A stretch of DNA of 64,000 bases from an uncultured Flavonifractor sp. (GTDB lineage: Bacteria; Bacillota; Clostridia; Oscillospirales; Oscillospiraceae). A model generated the notes under the pieces. That model was given only the letters and a program-made list of their open reading frames with translations, was not told where the DNA came from and searched no databases. The DNA is taken from assembly GCA_944385575.1 (NCBI GenBank), contig CALWXT010000001.1, forward strand, positions 22,484 through 86,483, in the 5' to 3' direction. This document shows, piece by piece, positions 1 through 8,975 of this stretch; the first letter of the stretch is position 1; the number at the start of each line of letters is the position of its first letter. Both the position numbers and the translations under genes were made by a program.

Positions 1-891
1 ACCGGAAGCACCTGGAAGCGTTACCTTGCGGGTCCGGCCGGCCTCAAAGAGAAGCTGGAGTGCCTGAAGCATAACTTCGGAGTTGAAGTGGTCATCAAGA
101 CCAAGGAGGACCTGGAAGGGTACCTTGCGCAGGTGGACGACAATGAGGCTCAGAAGATCGCCGAGAGGTGGACGCGCAATGCGCTGGGCGTCATTGAGCC
201 TACGGCTCAGGATGTTTTCGAGTCGGCCAGAATGTATCTCGCCCTGAAAAAATCCGTGGAGGAGGAGCAGGCCGATGCGGTAAGCGTGGACTGCATCATG
301 ATGTTCTACACCACGGAGATGTCCGCCTATCCCTGCATGAGCCATGTGCAGATGAACGACGACGGACTGACCGGAACCTGCGAGTCTGACCTGGACTCCT
401 TGCTGACGCAGCTGGTCATCCGGTACATGACGGGCTACGCCAGCTTTGTGTCCGACCCCGTGATCGACACCGCCACCAATCAGATCATCTACGACCATTG
501 TTCCGCCGCCACAAAATGGTTCGGTAAGGATAGTGCCTGCTCCCCCTACTACCTGCGCAGCCATGCCGAGGACCACAACAGCACCTCCATCCAGACCATT
601 ATGCCCATTGGTCAGACTGTGACCACCGCGAAGATCGACATTGCCCACCATGCGATGGCGCTGCATACTGCAAAGGCCGTGGGCAACGTCTCGGAGGAGA
701 AGGGCTGCCGCACCAAGCTGGCCGCTGAGGTCCCCGACGCCCGGCTGCTCCTGGATAACTGGGATGCGGATATCTTCAGCTGGCATAAGGTCACGTTCTA
801 TGGTGATCACCGCCGGGAGCTGCTGGACATTGCCAAGCTGTACGACATGAAGGTGATCCAGGAGGACCGGGATATTCCCCGCTTTGACTAA
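1..891 (+). CDS. L-fucose/L-arabinose isomerase-family protein (5' end missing)
   Basis: Frame 1 is open from the first base, so this is the last 296 residues of a longer protein; the GTG at 88 is an internal codon, not the start. The visible part resembles the C-terminal region of FucI/AraA-type ketol isomerases, with a segment (RYMTGYASFVSDP, then DHCSAATKWFG) that resembles the family's conserved His-Cys region, followed by a small C-terminal beta-rich domain. Enzymes of this family interconvert an aldose and a ketose (for example L-fucose and L-fuculose) using Mn2+. It lies 100 bp before an FGGY sugar kinase, which fits an isomerase-kinase pair. The substrate cannot be named. The family call is fairly secure, the specific enzyme is not. 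Confidence 0.7.
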   Translation, partial: TGSTWKRYLAGPAGLKEKLECLKHNFGVEVVIKTKEDLEGYLAQVDDNEAQKIAERWTRNALGVIEPTAQDVFESARMYLALKKSVEEEQADAVSVDCIMMFYTTEMSAYPCMSHVQMNDDGLTGTCESDLDSLLTQLVIRYMTGYASFVSDPVIDTATNQIIYDHCSAATKWFGKDSACSPYYLRSHAEDHNSTSIQTIMPIGQTVTTAKIDIAHHAMALHTAKAVGNVSEEKGCRTKLAAEVPDARLLLDNWDADIFSWHKVTFYGDHRRELLDIAKLYDMKVIQEDRDIPRFD

Positions 892-925
892 TGGGGCGGC
901 CGCAGGTATAATATAAGAAACTTTA

Positions 926-971
926 TGCAATCGAAACCAGCTTCTCCGCGGGAAAGCTGGTTTCGATTGCA
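926..971 (+). terminator. Perfect 18-bp hairpin between isomerase and kinase genes
   Basis: TGCAATCGAAACCAGCTT at 926-943 and its exact reverse complement at 954-971 enclose a 10-nt loop. There is no T-run after it, and the kinase RBS follows 10 nt later. It may be a processing or attenuation site between the two genes, or a weak terminator. Confidence 0.5.
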
Positions 972-993
972 GCTGTATACAGGAGAATGTGCC

Positions 994-2544
994 ATGGCAT
1001 ATGTAATGGGTATAGACATCAATTCCAACAGCATCAAGGCGGTGGTCTATGACGAGCGGGGGAGCGCGGTGGCTTCCGGTTTGCAGCCTACCCCCCTTAC
1101 CTATGACAATAAAGCGCAGCCGTCCTGGTGCGTATGGGACCCGAAGCGTATATGGGGGAATGTGGTGTATGCCATAAGTGAGGCTACGGGCAAGACGGAG
1201 CATCCGGAGGAGATCCAGGCCCTTTCCGTCACCGGGTTTGGCATGGACGGCCTTCCGCTGCGGAGAGACGGACTTCCCCTGTACCCCATGATTTCCTGGC
1301 ATTGCCCGCGCACCATACCCCAGTATGAGGCGTTTTTGCGGAAAGTGGGGGAGGAGAACATCTTCCGCCGCACGGGCAAGCGCGCCATGGCCATCGACAG
1401 CATTTACCGCATGATGTGGATGCGCGAGAATGAGGAGGCAGCCTTTCAGGCTACGGATAAGTGGCTGTCTATCGTGGATTATATTAACTATATGCTCTGC
1501 GGCGTGAAGGCGACAGACTACTCCATGGCGGCCTGTACCTCAGCATTTGACCAGCGCGGCCACGCCTGGTGTGAGGATCTGCTGCGGGAGGCCGGCATCC
1601 CTCTCTCCATTTTTCCCAAAGCGTACCCTGCGGGGAAAGTATTGGGGACCTTGTCTCCTGTGGCGGCGCAGGAGACGGGGCTTTCCAGCAAGACACGGGT
1701 GGTGCTGGGGGGGCACGACTATATGTGCGCGGCCTTTGCCGCGGGCGCGATGGATGGGTCCACCCTGCTGGACATGACGGGCGGCTGGGAGATGCTGCTG
1801 CTGGCTACGGATAAGGCTGAGCTGTCGGACGAGCTGTATGACAGCGGCTATTATCTGGAAGGCCATGTCATCAAGGATAAGTGCTGCTATGTGGGCAGCG
1901 CTGTCAGCGGCGACATGACCGAGTGGATGAAAAAGACGCTGTGTGCGGAAGAACGGGTCATCGCCGAAGCCCAGGACGAAAATATCTGGGATATTATTTC
2001 CGACGCCTGCAGCAGGGCGGGGATTGGCAGCGGAGGCTGCATGTTCCTTCCGCACTTCTCCGGGGCTGGCGCGCCGTTCCGTGACCCCAACTCCATGGGC
2101 GCGTTTTTGGGCCTGCACCATCCGATCCGCAAGCGGGATATGATGCGTGCGGTGTTTGAGGGACTGGATTATCAGTTCCGCGCGATGCTGGAGGCCTTCC
2201 AGGCCTGCCGGCTGGGCACGCCCCGCCGGATCATCGCAACGGGAAAGGCCGCCCATAATGTCTTTTGGATGCAGAATAAGGCGGATGTGTCCGGCCTTGC
2301 GCTGGAGGTGCCCGATATTGAAGAGCCTGCGGCTCTGGGCGCCGCCATGCTGGCGGGGCTTGGCGTGGGCCTCTACTCCAGCGAGCGGGAAGCGGCGGAT
2401 GCCGTGCGGAAGGGATTGTCCGTCTATGAGCCGGATGAACAGGCCCACCGGAAGTATGACGACTACTATCAAAACATATATTGTAAACTCTATCGGTCCC
2501 TGGCGGAGGTAAACGGCGAGCTTTCCAGGCGCTTCCGCAGATAG
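994..2544 (+). CDS. FGGY-family carbohydrate kinase (xylulokinase-like)
   Basis: A 516-residue cytoplasmic sugar kinase that would phosphorylate a ketose with ATP. The N-terminal phosphate-1 motif is MGIDINSNSIKAVVYDERG. The central VTGFGMDGLPLRRDG and GGHDYMCAAFAAG segments match the FGGY sugar-binding and catalytic Asp regions. The C-terminal ATGKAAHNVFWMQNKAD followed by EEPAALGAAMLAG is the ATP-binding signature. The open frame begins earlier at 925, but the ATG at 994 is preceded by AGGAG at 981-985 and directly begins the family's first beta strand. Together with the upstream isomerase it suggests uptake and phosphorylation of a rare sugar. The sugar itself is not deducible. Confidence 0.88.
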   Translation: MAYVMGIDINSNSIKAVVYDERGSAVASGLQPTPLTYDNKAQPSWCVWDPKRIWGNVVYAISEATGKTEHPEEIQALSVTGFGMDGLPLRRDGLPLYPMISWHCPRTIPQYEAFLRKVGEENIFRRTGKRAMAIDSIYRMMWMRENEEAAFQATDKWLSIVDYINYMLCGVKATDYSMAACTSAFDQRGHAWCEDLLREAGIPLSIFPKAYPAGKVLGTLSPVAAQETGLSSKTRVVLGGHDYMCAAFAAGAMDGSTLLDMTGGWEMLLLATDKAELSDELYDSGYYLEGHVIKDKCCYVGSAVSGDMTEWMKKTLCAEERVIAEAQDENIWDIISDACSRAGIGSGGCMFLPHFSGAGAPFRDPNSMGAFLGLHHPIRKRDMMRAVFEGLDYQFRAMLEAFQACRLGTPRRIIATGKAAHNVFWMQNKADVSGLALEVPDIEEPAALGAAMLAGLGVGLYSSEREAADAVRKGLSVYEPDEQAHRKYDDYYQNIYCKLYRSLAEVNGELSRRFRR

Positions 2545-2556
2545 GCCGGCAGCCAT

Positions 2557-2587
2557 GATTCCCCAGCGCCTGGCGCGCTGGGGAATC
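2557..2587 (+). terminator. Hairpin after the FGGY kinase
   Basis: GATTCCCCAGCGC (2557-2569) pairs perfectly with GCGCTGGGGAATC (2575-2587) around a 5-nt loop. The following bases are only weakly T-rich, so termination may be partial before the regulator gene. Confidence 0.55.
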
Positions 2588-2647
2588 GTTGCGTCTGGGC
2601 ACCTGATATGGTAGAATAAACAAAAACGTTTGAAGGGGGGAGCGGCA

Positions 2648-3838
2648 GTGCCATCCCAGGAATGGAGCAACCGATGCCTGCAATGCTGTGCTGATATCCG
2701 TGCGTTTACCGGCCTGGACTGCCGCCTGGTGGATACGTCCGCCAAACGCATTGTGCACGGGGAGGACGCTCCGCCCGATTTTTGCAGCCGGTGTACCTAC
2801 ATCAGATGCCTGGCCCGATCCACACATTCCTATGGCTGCAACGAGGCGTACCGGTGGGGAGGACACTACCTCTATTATTGTCCGCTCGGTCTTGCTTTTG
2901 TGGCGGGATGCCTTTGCGATACATATGGGGCTCTGGTGGGCGGCATATCCGTGGGCCCATTTATCTCTGGTGACCGCGGAGAGACCCTGGAGCAGATCAG
3001 CGAGGCCACCCGGGCGGTCAAGGCGGACGATTTGCCGGAGTGCGGCAGCCAGATGCAGGAGGCTTTGGGCCGTCAGCTCAAGCTCCTTTGCTGTGGCCTG
3101 ATGAGTCCATACAGTTGGGAGAATGTTCCAAAAGAAGCCAGCCTCCCTGTAAAACCCCACGCGGCCGGCCCTGCTGACTTCCAGCTCCACCAGCAGGAGC
3201 GGCGGCTGGAGGAGCTGCTCCGCGCGTGCGATAAGGACGGGTCGAGAGAAATGCTGCACACCATGTTCTCCGACGCCTGCAGGGCAGGCGGCGGAGATCT
3301 GGAGCTGGTCAAGCAGGGCGCGGCGGGAATCGCTGGCGTGATTTCCAGAGCGTGCTTTGCCCAGGGCGTGGATGTGAAAGAGGTGTTCGGCCAGGAGCGC
3401 TATTTGGAAGAGATCCAGCGATTTCACTCGGTGGAGCCGCTGTATAACTGGATTTCCGCCATTTTCCGACGGTTTTTGGACTATGCCTTTGAATTTCAGC
3501 AGGCCAAACATTCCAATGTGCTGTTCAATGTGAAAAAATATATCTGCCAGCATTATGCGGAAAAAATTCCCCTGGAGGCGCTGGCCGCTCAGGTTTACCT
3601 GAGCCCGGGTTATCTGAGTACGCTGTTCAAGGAGGAGACGGGAGAGTCACTGGTTTCCTTTATCAACCGCACGCGGATTGATAAAAGCCGGGAGTTCCTG
3701 TTGGAGAAAAAGTACACCCTGCTGGATGTGGCGCAGATGTGCGGCTTTGAGGATCAGAATTATTTTGCTCGGGTGTTCAAGAAACAGGTGGGTGTCTCGC
3801 CCAAAAAATACCGGGACACAAACGGACGGATTATTTAG
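2648..3838 (+). CDS. AraC-family regulator with PocR-type sensory domain
   Basis: A 396-residue transcription factor. Residues about 5-170 form a PocR-like ligand-sensing domain with a cysteine cluster (CSRCTYIRC) typical of that family. The C-terminal 100 residues are a double helix-turn-helix AraC/XylS domain (IPLEALAAQVYLSPGYLS, then LLDVAQMCGFEDQNYFARVF). The chosen start is GTG 2648, preceded by the strong purine-rich GAAGGGGGGA; an in-frame TTG at 2630 has no comparable RBS. PocR in Salmonella senses 1,2-propanediol, a product of fucose or rhamnose breakdown. Placement beside a fucose-type isomerase is consistent with control of deoxysugar or diol metabolism, but the ligand is inferred. 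Confidence 0.85.
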   Translation: MPSQEWSNRCLQCCADIRAFTGLDCRLVDTSAKRIVHGEDAPPDFCSRCTYIRCLARSTHSYGCNEAYRWGGHYLYYCPLGLAFVAGCLCDTYGALVGGISVGPFISGDRGETLEQISEATRAVKADDLPECGSQMQEALGRQLKLLCCGLMSPYSWENVPKEASLPVKPHAAGPADFQLHQQERRLEELLRACDKDGSREMLHTMFSDACRAGGGDLELVKQGAAGIAGVISRACFAQGVDVKEVFGQERYLEEIQRFHSVEPLYNWISAIFRRFLDYAFEFQQAKHSNVLFNVKKYICQHYAEKIPLEALAAQVYLSPGYLSTLFKEETGESLVSFINRTRIDKSREFLLEKKYTLLDVAQMCGFEDQNYFARVFKKQVGVSPKKYRDTNGRII

Positions 3839-3851
3839 ACCCGTGAAGTGG

Positions 3852-3899
3852 AAAACCCCGGCTCTGCCGACCATATCGGTCGGCAGAGCCGGGGTTTTT
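3852..3899. terminator. Bidirectional terminator between the regulator and lpdA
   Basis: AAAACCCCGGCTCTGCCGACC (3852-3872) and its complement (3878-3898) form a long GC-rich hairpin. It has a T-run on the plus strand and A-run symmetry for the minus strand, and separates two convergent genes. Confidence 0.9.
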
Positions 3900-3911
3900 G
3901 CAGCTGTGGAT

Positions 3912-5306
3912 TTAACGGCGCTTCTTGGGCAGGTGGATGCACCGGCCCAGCGCGTCGCCGCAGGCTTCCATAAATGCCTCAGACAGGCTGGGGTGGGCGT
4001 GGATGATGGAGGCGCACTCCTCACAGGTGATCTCGGCGGCCATCAGAGAGGCGGGCTCGGCGATCATTTCGGCGGCGTGGGCGCCGCAGATATGTACGCC
4101 GCACAGCTCGGAGTACTTTTCCAGAATGACCACCTTGACAAATCCCTCCGGCTCGCCGCTGGCGAGAGAGCGGCCGTTGGCGGACAGGGGGAAGCGGCCC
4201 ACCCGGATCGCATCCCGGCCATACTTTTCAATCGCAGCTTCCTCCGTCAGACCCACGGAGGCGATTTGGGTCAGGGTATACACGCAGCTGGGTACAGCGC
4301 TCAGGTCGCATACGCTCTGATGCCCCATGGCGTTTTCCGCAGCCACTTCACCCATCTTGGATGCCGCGTGTGCAAGCATCAGGCGGCCGTTGATATCGCC
4401 GGCGGCGTAGATGTGGGGAATGTTGGTCTGCATGCGGTCATTCACGACCACCTTGCCACGGTCTGTGCGAATGGTTTCAGACAGAGTGCCAAGGCAGTCC
4501 AGATCGGTCGCCCGACCCACCGAGAGTAGAATCTTGTCAGCGGACAGGCGGAGTCCGTCTTCGCATTGGAGAACGGCCTGTCCCCCTTCGTCCTGGATGG
4601 AGGTGATTTTCTGGGACAGGTGCAGCTGTATGCCCTGAGCCTCCAGCGCGCCGGCCAAAGCGGTGGACAACTCCCGGTCCATCATGGGGACCAGACGGTC
4701 CGCGGCCTCCACAATGGAGACCTGGCATCCAAAGGCCTGGAAGGCGCAGGCCATTTCGCAGCCGATGACGCCGCCGCCGATTACCGTAAGCCGCGCAGGC
4801 AGTTCCTTCAGCTCCAGAATCTCCGTGCTGGTCAATACGTTGGGGTTGTCGATTCCGGGGATCGGGATTTTGACCGCCTTGGAACCGCCGCACAGGATGA
4901 TGGACTTGGCCTGGCAGGTGCCGTCGGCGTATTCAATGGTGTGCTCTCCGTTGAGTGACGCATGGCTTTTGATCACGTCCACTCCGTTGGAACGCAGCAG
5001 TCCGCCCACTCCGTTTGTCAGCTGTCGGACGACTGCGTCTTTGCAGGCTACAACCTGCTTCATGTCTACGGCGGGTTCGGAAACATTTAAAATGCCGCGG
5101 GAGGGCGCGTTTTTGATCTGATGGATGGTTTCGGCGGTCTTCAGATAGGACTTTGTGGGGATGCAGCCGCGGTTCAGGCAGGTGCCGCCTACCGTGTCCT
5201 GCTCAAACAGAACGACCTGTCCGCCCAGCTGAGCGGCACGGATTGCGGCAACATAACCGGCGGGGCCGCCGCCGATGACAGCCACATCATATACTTTTTC
5301 GGACAT
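3912..5306 (-). CDS. lpdA: Dihydrolipoyl dehydrogenase (E3)
   Basis: A 464-residue flavoprotein that reoxidises the dihydrolipoyl group of the E2 subunit with NAD+. Visible landmarks are the N-terminal FAD-binding GGGPAGYVAAIRAAQLG, the redox-active disulfide in GGTCLNRGCIPTK, the NAD-binding TVIGGGVIGCEMA, the second FAD motif HIYAAGDING, and the C-terminal interface His in HAHPSLSEAF. Length is normal for the family. It is the last gene of the operon E1alpha-E1beta-E2-E3, 17 bp after the E2 stop, and ends next to a bidirectional terminator. Nothing is missing from the active site. Confidence 0.95.
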   Translation of the reverse strand: MSEKVYDVAVIGGGPAGYVAAIRAAQLGGQVVLFEQDTVGGTCLNRGCIPTKSYLKTAETIHQIKNAPSRGILNVSEPAVDMKQVVACKDAVVRQLTNGVGGLLRSNGVDVIKSHASLNGEHTIEYADGTCQAKSIILCGGSKAVKIPIPGIDNPNVLTSTEILELKELPARLTVIGGGVIGCEMACAFQAFGCQVSIVEAADRLVPMMDRELSTALAGALEAQGIQLHLSQKITSIQDEGGQAVLQCEDGLRLSADKILLSVGRATDLDCLGTLSETIRTDRGKVVVNDRMQTNIPHIYAAGDINGRLMLAHAASKMGEVAAENAMGHQSVCDLSAVPSCVYTLTQIASVGLTEEAAIEKYGRDAIRVGRFPLSANGRSLASGEPEGFVKVVILEKYSELCGVHICGAHAAEMIAEPASLMAAEITCEECASIIHAHPSLSEAFMEACGDALGRCIHLPKKRR

Positions 5307-5323
5307 GCTGACCCTCCGTATCC

Positions 5324-6640
5324 TTATTGAACCAGAAAGAGTTCGGGATTTTCCAGGTATTCCTTCATTGTGGCCATAATGCTGCCCACCTCGCCGCCGT
5401 CAAACACGCGGTGGTCGTAGGTAACGGAAAGCACCATGCGGGTGCGGATGCAGATCTCACCGTTATATACGGCGGGCTTGTCGACGCAGCGGCCGAAGCC
5501 CAGGATGCAGGACTGAGGCGCAGGCAGAATGGGATTGAAGTTATCCACGGGGAAGATGCCCATGTTTGTCAGCGTGAAGGTACCGTTCTGCTGGTCGTAG
5601 GCGGTGAGCTTACGATCCCGGGCCCGTGTGACCACGTCGCGCATGGCCTTGCTCAGATCAACCAGAGTCATCTGATCGGCGTCATGAATGACGGGGGAGG
5701 TCAGACCATATTCTGTGGCCACAGCCATGCTCAGGTTGACATAGGGGAAGCAGAGAATTTCATCCTCTGTATAGCTGGCGTTGGCCAGCGGGTGGGTCTT
5801 CAGCATCTTTACAGCGGCATAGCTGAGCAGATCGTTGACTGTGATCTTGGTACCCAACAGATCCTGCCGGGCCACAAGGCGCTTGCGCAGGGCGATCAGC
5901 TCCGTAACATCGACCTCCACAGAGTCGGAGGTTTGAGCCATGTTATGCAGGCTGTTAAACATATTCCGGGCAATGGCCTTGCGGATGGGGGTGAGGGGAA
6001 TCCGCACGGGCTCGCGGCTGCCGGCGGGCTGGGCGGGTTCGGCCGCCAGCAGGACGTCGCTTTTCCGGATCTTGCCGGCTACGCCGGAACCGGCCACATG
6101 GCGCAGATCAACGCCTTCGGCCTCCGCGTATTTCCGGGCCAGCGGAGTGGCGGAGACATTTGTCTTGCCTTCCAGTGCCTTTTCCACGTCGTGTGCGCGG
6201 AGAGGACGGCCTTCCTCCCGGGGGATCTCCGCCAGCGCAAGACCATTTTCCCGGGCGAGGGTTTTGGCCAGGGGGGTGGCGGGGATAGCGCCGCTTTCGG
6301 AAACCAGCGCCGGAGACTTGGGCGCGGAAGTATCCTCGGCGGGAGCGCTGCTGCCGGGAACAGGGGCATCAGCCTGCTGGGCGGGCGTGGTGGGAATCTG
6401 CTCGCCAGGCTGGCCGATATAGCCGATGGTCTGGAGCACGGGTACAGTAGTGTTGTCTTCGATCAATTTGGCGAGCAGGATGCCGGTGCCGGGCGCTTCC
6501 GCTTCCATGGTGATCTTGTCGGTTTCGATCTCCATGATGGGCTCGTCCAGCTCCACGGGGTCGCCTACATTTTTCAGCCATCGGATCAGGCGGCCTTCCT
6601 TCATGTCCATGCCTGCCTTCGGCATAAAGATTTCGACCAT
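5324..6640 (-). CDS. Dihydrolipoamide acyltransferase (E2)
   Basis: A 438-residue core subunit of a 2-oxoacid dehydrogenase complex. An N-terminal lipoyl domain carries the lipoylated lysine in IETDKITME (Lys42). After an Ala/Pro-rich linker come two consecutive segments resembling the peripheral-subunit-binding domain, residues about 119-156 (IPATPLAKTLARENG) and 162-199 (VSATPLARKYAEAEG, then GSGVAGKIRKSDV). A catalytic domain ends with the active-site motif DHRVFDGG (His410). Most bacterial E2 proteins of this kind carry a single binding domain, so the tandem copy is unusual; the first lacks the typical G-G-I/V-K ending and looks degenerate. The acyl substrate (acetyl from pyruvate or acetoin, or branched-chain) cannot be fixed from sequence alone. 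Confidence 0.93.
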   Translation of the reverse strand: MVEIFMPKAGMDMKEGRLIRWLKNVGDPVELDEPIMEIETDKITMEAEAPGTGILLAKLIEDNTTVPVLQTIGYIGQPGEQIPTTPAQQADAPVPGSSAPAEDTSAPKSPALVSESGAIPATPLAKTLARENGLALAEIPREEGRPLRAHDVEKALEGKTNVSATPLARKYAEAEGVDLRHVAGSGVAGKIRKSDVLLAAEPAQPAGSREPVRIPLTPIRKAIARNMFNSLHNMAQTSDSVEVDVTELIALRKRLVARQDLLGTKITVNDLLSYAAVKMLKTHPLANASYTEDEILCFPYVNLSMAVATEYGLTSPVIHDADQMTLVDLSKAMRDVVTRARDRKLTAYDQQNGTFTLTNMGIFPVDNFNPILPAPQSCILGFGRCVDKPAVYNGEICIRTRMVLSVTYDHRVFDGGEVGSIMATMKEYLENPELFLVQ

Positions 6641-6660
6641 GAGGCTTCTCCTTTCCGGCC

Positions 6661-7641
6661 TTACATCAGGCTTTTGGCCTGAGCCACGATCTTCTCAACG
6701 GTGGGGAAGGTGGCCTTTTCCAGGTTGGGGTTGAAGGGAATGGGGCAGCTCAAAGCGCCCAGGCGGCGGATGGGAGCGTCCAGATAGTAGAAGGCTTCGC
6801 TGTCGGCGATCTGGCCGGCGATTTCTCCGCCGAAGCCGCCGAACTGCACGGCCTCATGGACGATCAGCGCCCTGTGGGTCTTCTTCACGGAATGGATGAT
6901 AGCGTCGGTGTCCAGGGGCAGCAGGGAGCGGAGATCCACCACTTCCACATGGATGCCGTCCTTCTCCAGCTCCTCGGCGGCCTGCAGGCTCATCTGCACC
7001 ATCCGGCCGTAGGTGATGATGGAGAGGTCGGAACCCTCCCGCTTGACATCCGCCATGCCCAGGGGGATGGTGTACTCCTCCTCGGGGACCATGCCCTTGG
7101 TGCGGTACAGCGTCTTCTGCTCCAGGAACATGACGGGGTTATCGTCCCGGATGGCGGTCTTCAGCAGGCCCTTGGCGTCATAGGGGGTAGAGGGGACTAC
7201 GACTTTCAGGCCGGGGAAGTGGGTCAGGCAGGCCTCCAGGCTCTGGGAGTGCTGGGCAGCAGCGCCGGTGCCGGCGCCGGCGGCGGTACGCATGACCATG
7301 GGTACCTTAACCTTCCCGCCGAACATGAAGCGCATCTTGGGCGCTTCGTTTACAAGCTCGTCAAAGCAGACGCACATAAAGTCGGAGAACATCAGCTCCA
7401 CAATGGGCCGCATGCCCGCCATAGCTGCGCCGATGGCTGCGCCCACGTAGGACTGCTCGGCGATGGGGGTATTCATAATGCGCTCTTTTCCGAATTTCTC
7501 CAGCATACCGCGGGAGACACCGAACGCGCCGCAGTATTCGGCGATGTCTTCGCCCATCATGAATACGTCCTGGTCCCGCTCCATTTCTTCGCACATTGCT
7601 TCATTGATCGCCTGTGCATAGGTAAGTTCTTTCATAGCCAT
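6661..7641 (-). CDS. 2-oxoacid/acetoin dehydrogenase E1 component, beta subunit
   Basis: A 326-residue transketolase-like protein that pairs with the E1alpha subunit to bind thiamine diphosphate and decarboxylate the substrate. It begins ELTYAQAINEAMCEEMERD, has the typical MGEDIAEYCGAFGVSRG and FMCVCFDELVNEAPKMRF segments, and a C-terminal transketolase domain (KKTHRALIVHEAVQFGGFG). It lies 14 bp downstream of E1alpha and 20 bp upstream of E2 in the same operon. Sequence pattern is closest to AcoB or PdhB of anaerobes. Whether the complex uses acetoin or pyruvate is not decidable here. Confidence 0.93.
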   Translation of the reverse strand: MAMKELTYAQAINEAMCEEMERDQDVFMMGEDIAEYCGAFGVSRGMLEKFGKERIMNTPIAEQSYVGAAIGAAMAGMRPIVELMFSDFMCVCFDELVNEAPKMRFMFGGKVKVPMVMRTAAGAGTGAAAQHSQSLEACLTHFPGLKVVVPSTPYDAKGLLKTAIRDDNPVMFLEQKTLYRTKGMVPEEEYTIPLGMADVKREGSDLSIITYGRMVQMSLQAAEELEKDGIHVEVVDLRSLLPLDTDAIIHSVKKTHRALIVHEAVQFGGFGGEIAGQIADSEAFYYLDAPIRRLGALSCPIPFNPNLEKATFPTVEKIVAQAKSLM

Positions 7642-7655
7642 AATGATTCCCTCCT

Positions 7656-8651
7656 TTATGCGTATACGTCGTTCAGCAAATCGTCGACAGAGGGTTCGGG
7701 AGAGTTCTTGGCAAATTCCTCGGCAGCCTCAATCTCCTCGGCAGCCTGCTTTGCCACGGCGTCCAGCTCCTCCTCGGTGAAAAAGCCGTTTTCGGTCAGA
7801 TACTTGCGGAAAGCCTTGATGGGGCACTTTTCTTTCCAGGCGTTGATTTCCTCTTTGGTGCGGTACAGATTGCCGTCGCTCTTGGAGTGGCCGGAAATCC
7901 GGTAGGTGTTTTCGACCACCAGCATGGGGCCGTTGCCGCCGGCAACGTATTCTCTGGCTTCCTTGATCGTGTTGTAGACCTCCAGCACGTTGTTGCCGTC
8001 GATGGATCTGGCGGGCATATCAAAGGGATAGGCGCGCTTGGAGATGTCGGTGTCCTTCATTGCGTCGGCAATGGGAGTGGACATGCCGTAGGTGTTGTTC
8101 ACGCAGACAAACAGAACCGGCAGGTTCCATACGGCTGCAAGGTTCATGGCTTCCCATGTGGCACCCTCGTTGGATGTGCCGTCGCCGAAGAAGACCAGGG
8201 AGATGCGGTCGGGCTCCTTCCGCTTCTTGATGGCCAGCGCGGTGCCAACGGACATGACGGCGCTGGCGCCGAGAATGCCGTCGGCGCCAAAGTAATGAAT
8301 GTCAGGGTCGGCAATATGCATGGAGCCGCCCTTGCCTTTGCACACGCCGGTCTCTCTGGCCAGGATCTCAGCCATCATATACTTTACATTGATACCCTTT
8401 GCGATGGCCTGGCTGTGGCCGCGGTGGGTACCGAAGACATAGTCGTCCGGCTTGGTGGCGGCTATGGTTCCGGCGGCCGTGGCCTCCTCACCAATACCCA
8501 GGTGCGTGGTGCCGTGAACAAGGCCCTTGGAGAACAACCACTGTACCCGCTCCTCGAAGTTGCGGGCCAGGTTCATGTTGCGCCACATTGTCATCATCAG
8601 CTCTTTGCTGGCGGGCTGCTGGGTATCCTTTTTTTTATCGGTCATAATCAT
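7656..8651 (-). CDS. 2-oxoacid/acetoin dehydrogenase E1 component, alpha subunit
   Basis: A 331-residue thiamine-diphosphate-dependent subunit. The ThDP-binding motif GDGTSNEGATWEAMNLAA ends with VNNTYGMSTP, and the active-site loop residues lie in YRISGHSKSD. It is the first gene of a four-gene minus-strand operon encoding the full complex. The start ATG at 8651 is preceded by a purine-rich RBS. A promoter on the minus strand is seen at 8732-8760. The divergent neighbour is a SorC-type regulator whose operon ends with a lipoate-protein ligase, suggesting the complex and the sugar operon are used together. Confidence 0.93.
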   Translation of the reverse strand: MIMTDKKKDTQQPASKELMMTMWRNMNLARNFEERVQWLFSKGLVHGTTHLGIGEEATAAGTIAATKPDDYVFGTHRGHSQAIAKGINVKYMMAEILARETGVCKGKGGSMHIADPDIHYFGADGILGASAVMSVGTALAIKKRKEPDRISLVFFGDGTSNEGATWEAMNLAAVWNLPVLFVCVNNTYGMSTPIADAMKDTDISKRAYPFDMPARSIDGNNVLEVYNTIKEAREYVAGGNGPMLVVENTYRISGHSKSDGNLYRTKEEINAWKEKCPIKAFRKYLTENGFFTEEELDAVAKQAAEEIEAAEEFAKNSPEPSVDDLLNDVYA

Positions 8652-8731
8652 GTACTCCTTTCCGAGGCTTCAACCATAATTTGGATCGGGATTTCTCCCT
8701 GCCCCATTGCACCCATTCTTATCTGAGACAG

Positions 8732-8760
8732 ATGCTAACATACTTCATAACAAAAGTCAA
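8732..8760 (-). promoter_or_regulatory. Sigma-A-type promoter for the dehydrogenase operon
   Basis: On the minus strand, TTGACT (8755-8760), a 17-nt spacer and TAGCAT (8732-8737) lie about 75 nt before the E1alpha start. The remainder of the 325-bp divergent gap is AT-rich and has no gene. Confidence 0.6.
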
Positions 8761-8895
8761 TACAGAGACTGGCGAAAAGGCGAGAATTGTTTTTGAGATA
8801 AAATGGGATAATAAATTGTGCATTACTACCAAAAACAAATGAAGAAGACATGGGTGAATGAGTTTGGATAAAACGTAAAAAATCTCGCTGCGTTT

Positions 8896-8924
8896 TTGAC
8901 ACGTGTTGTAAAATGTGATATTAT
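8896..8924 (+). promoter_or_regulatory. Sigma-A-type promoter for the SorC-family regulator
   Basis: TTGACA (8896-8901), 17-nt spacer, TATTAT (8919-8924). The spacer begins with the palindrome ACACGTGT overlapping the -35 box, a possible autoregulatory site. Confidence 0.75.
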
Positions 8925-8975
8925 GATAAAAACAAAATCAGGTAGTTTTTGCCTGTGGTTTGGGAGGAAAAACGA

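Noticed and set aside
1540-3553. Long antisense open frames opposite the first kinase and the PocR/AraC regulator
   Set aside because: They run through two well-supported sense genes and have no recognisable domain.
5327-6682. 451-codon plus-strand open frame opposite the E2 gene
   Set aside because: Reverse-frame shadow of the lipoyl acyltransferase; no RBS or motif.
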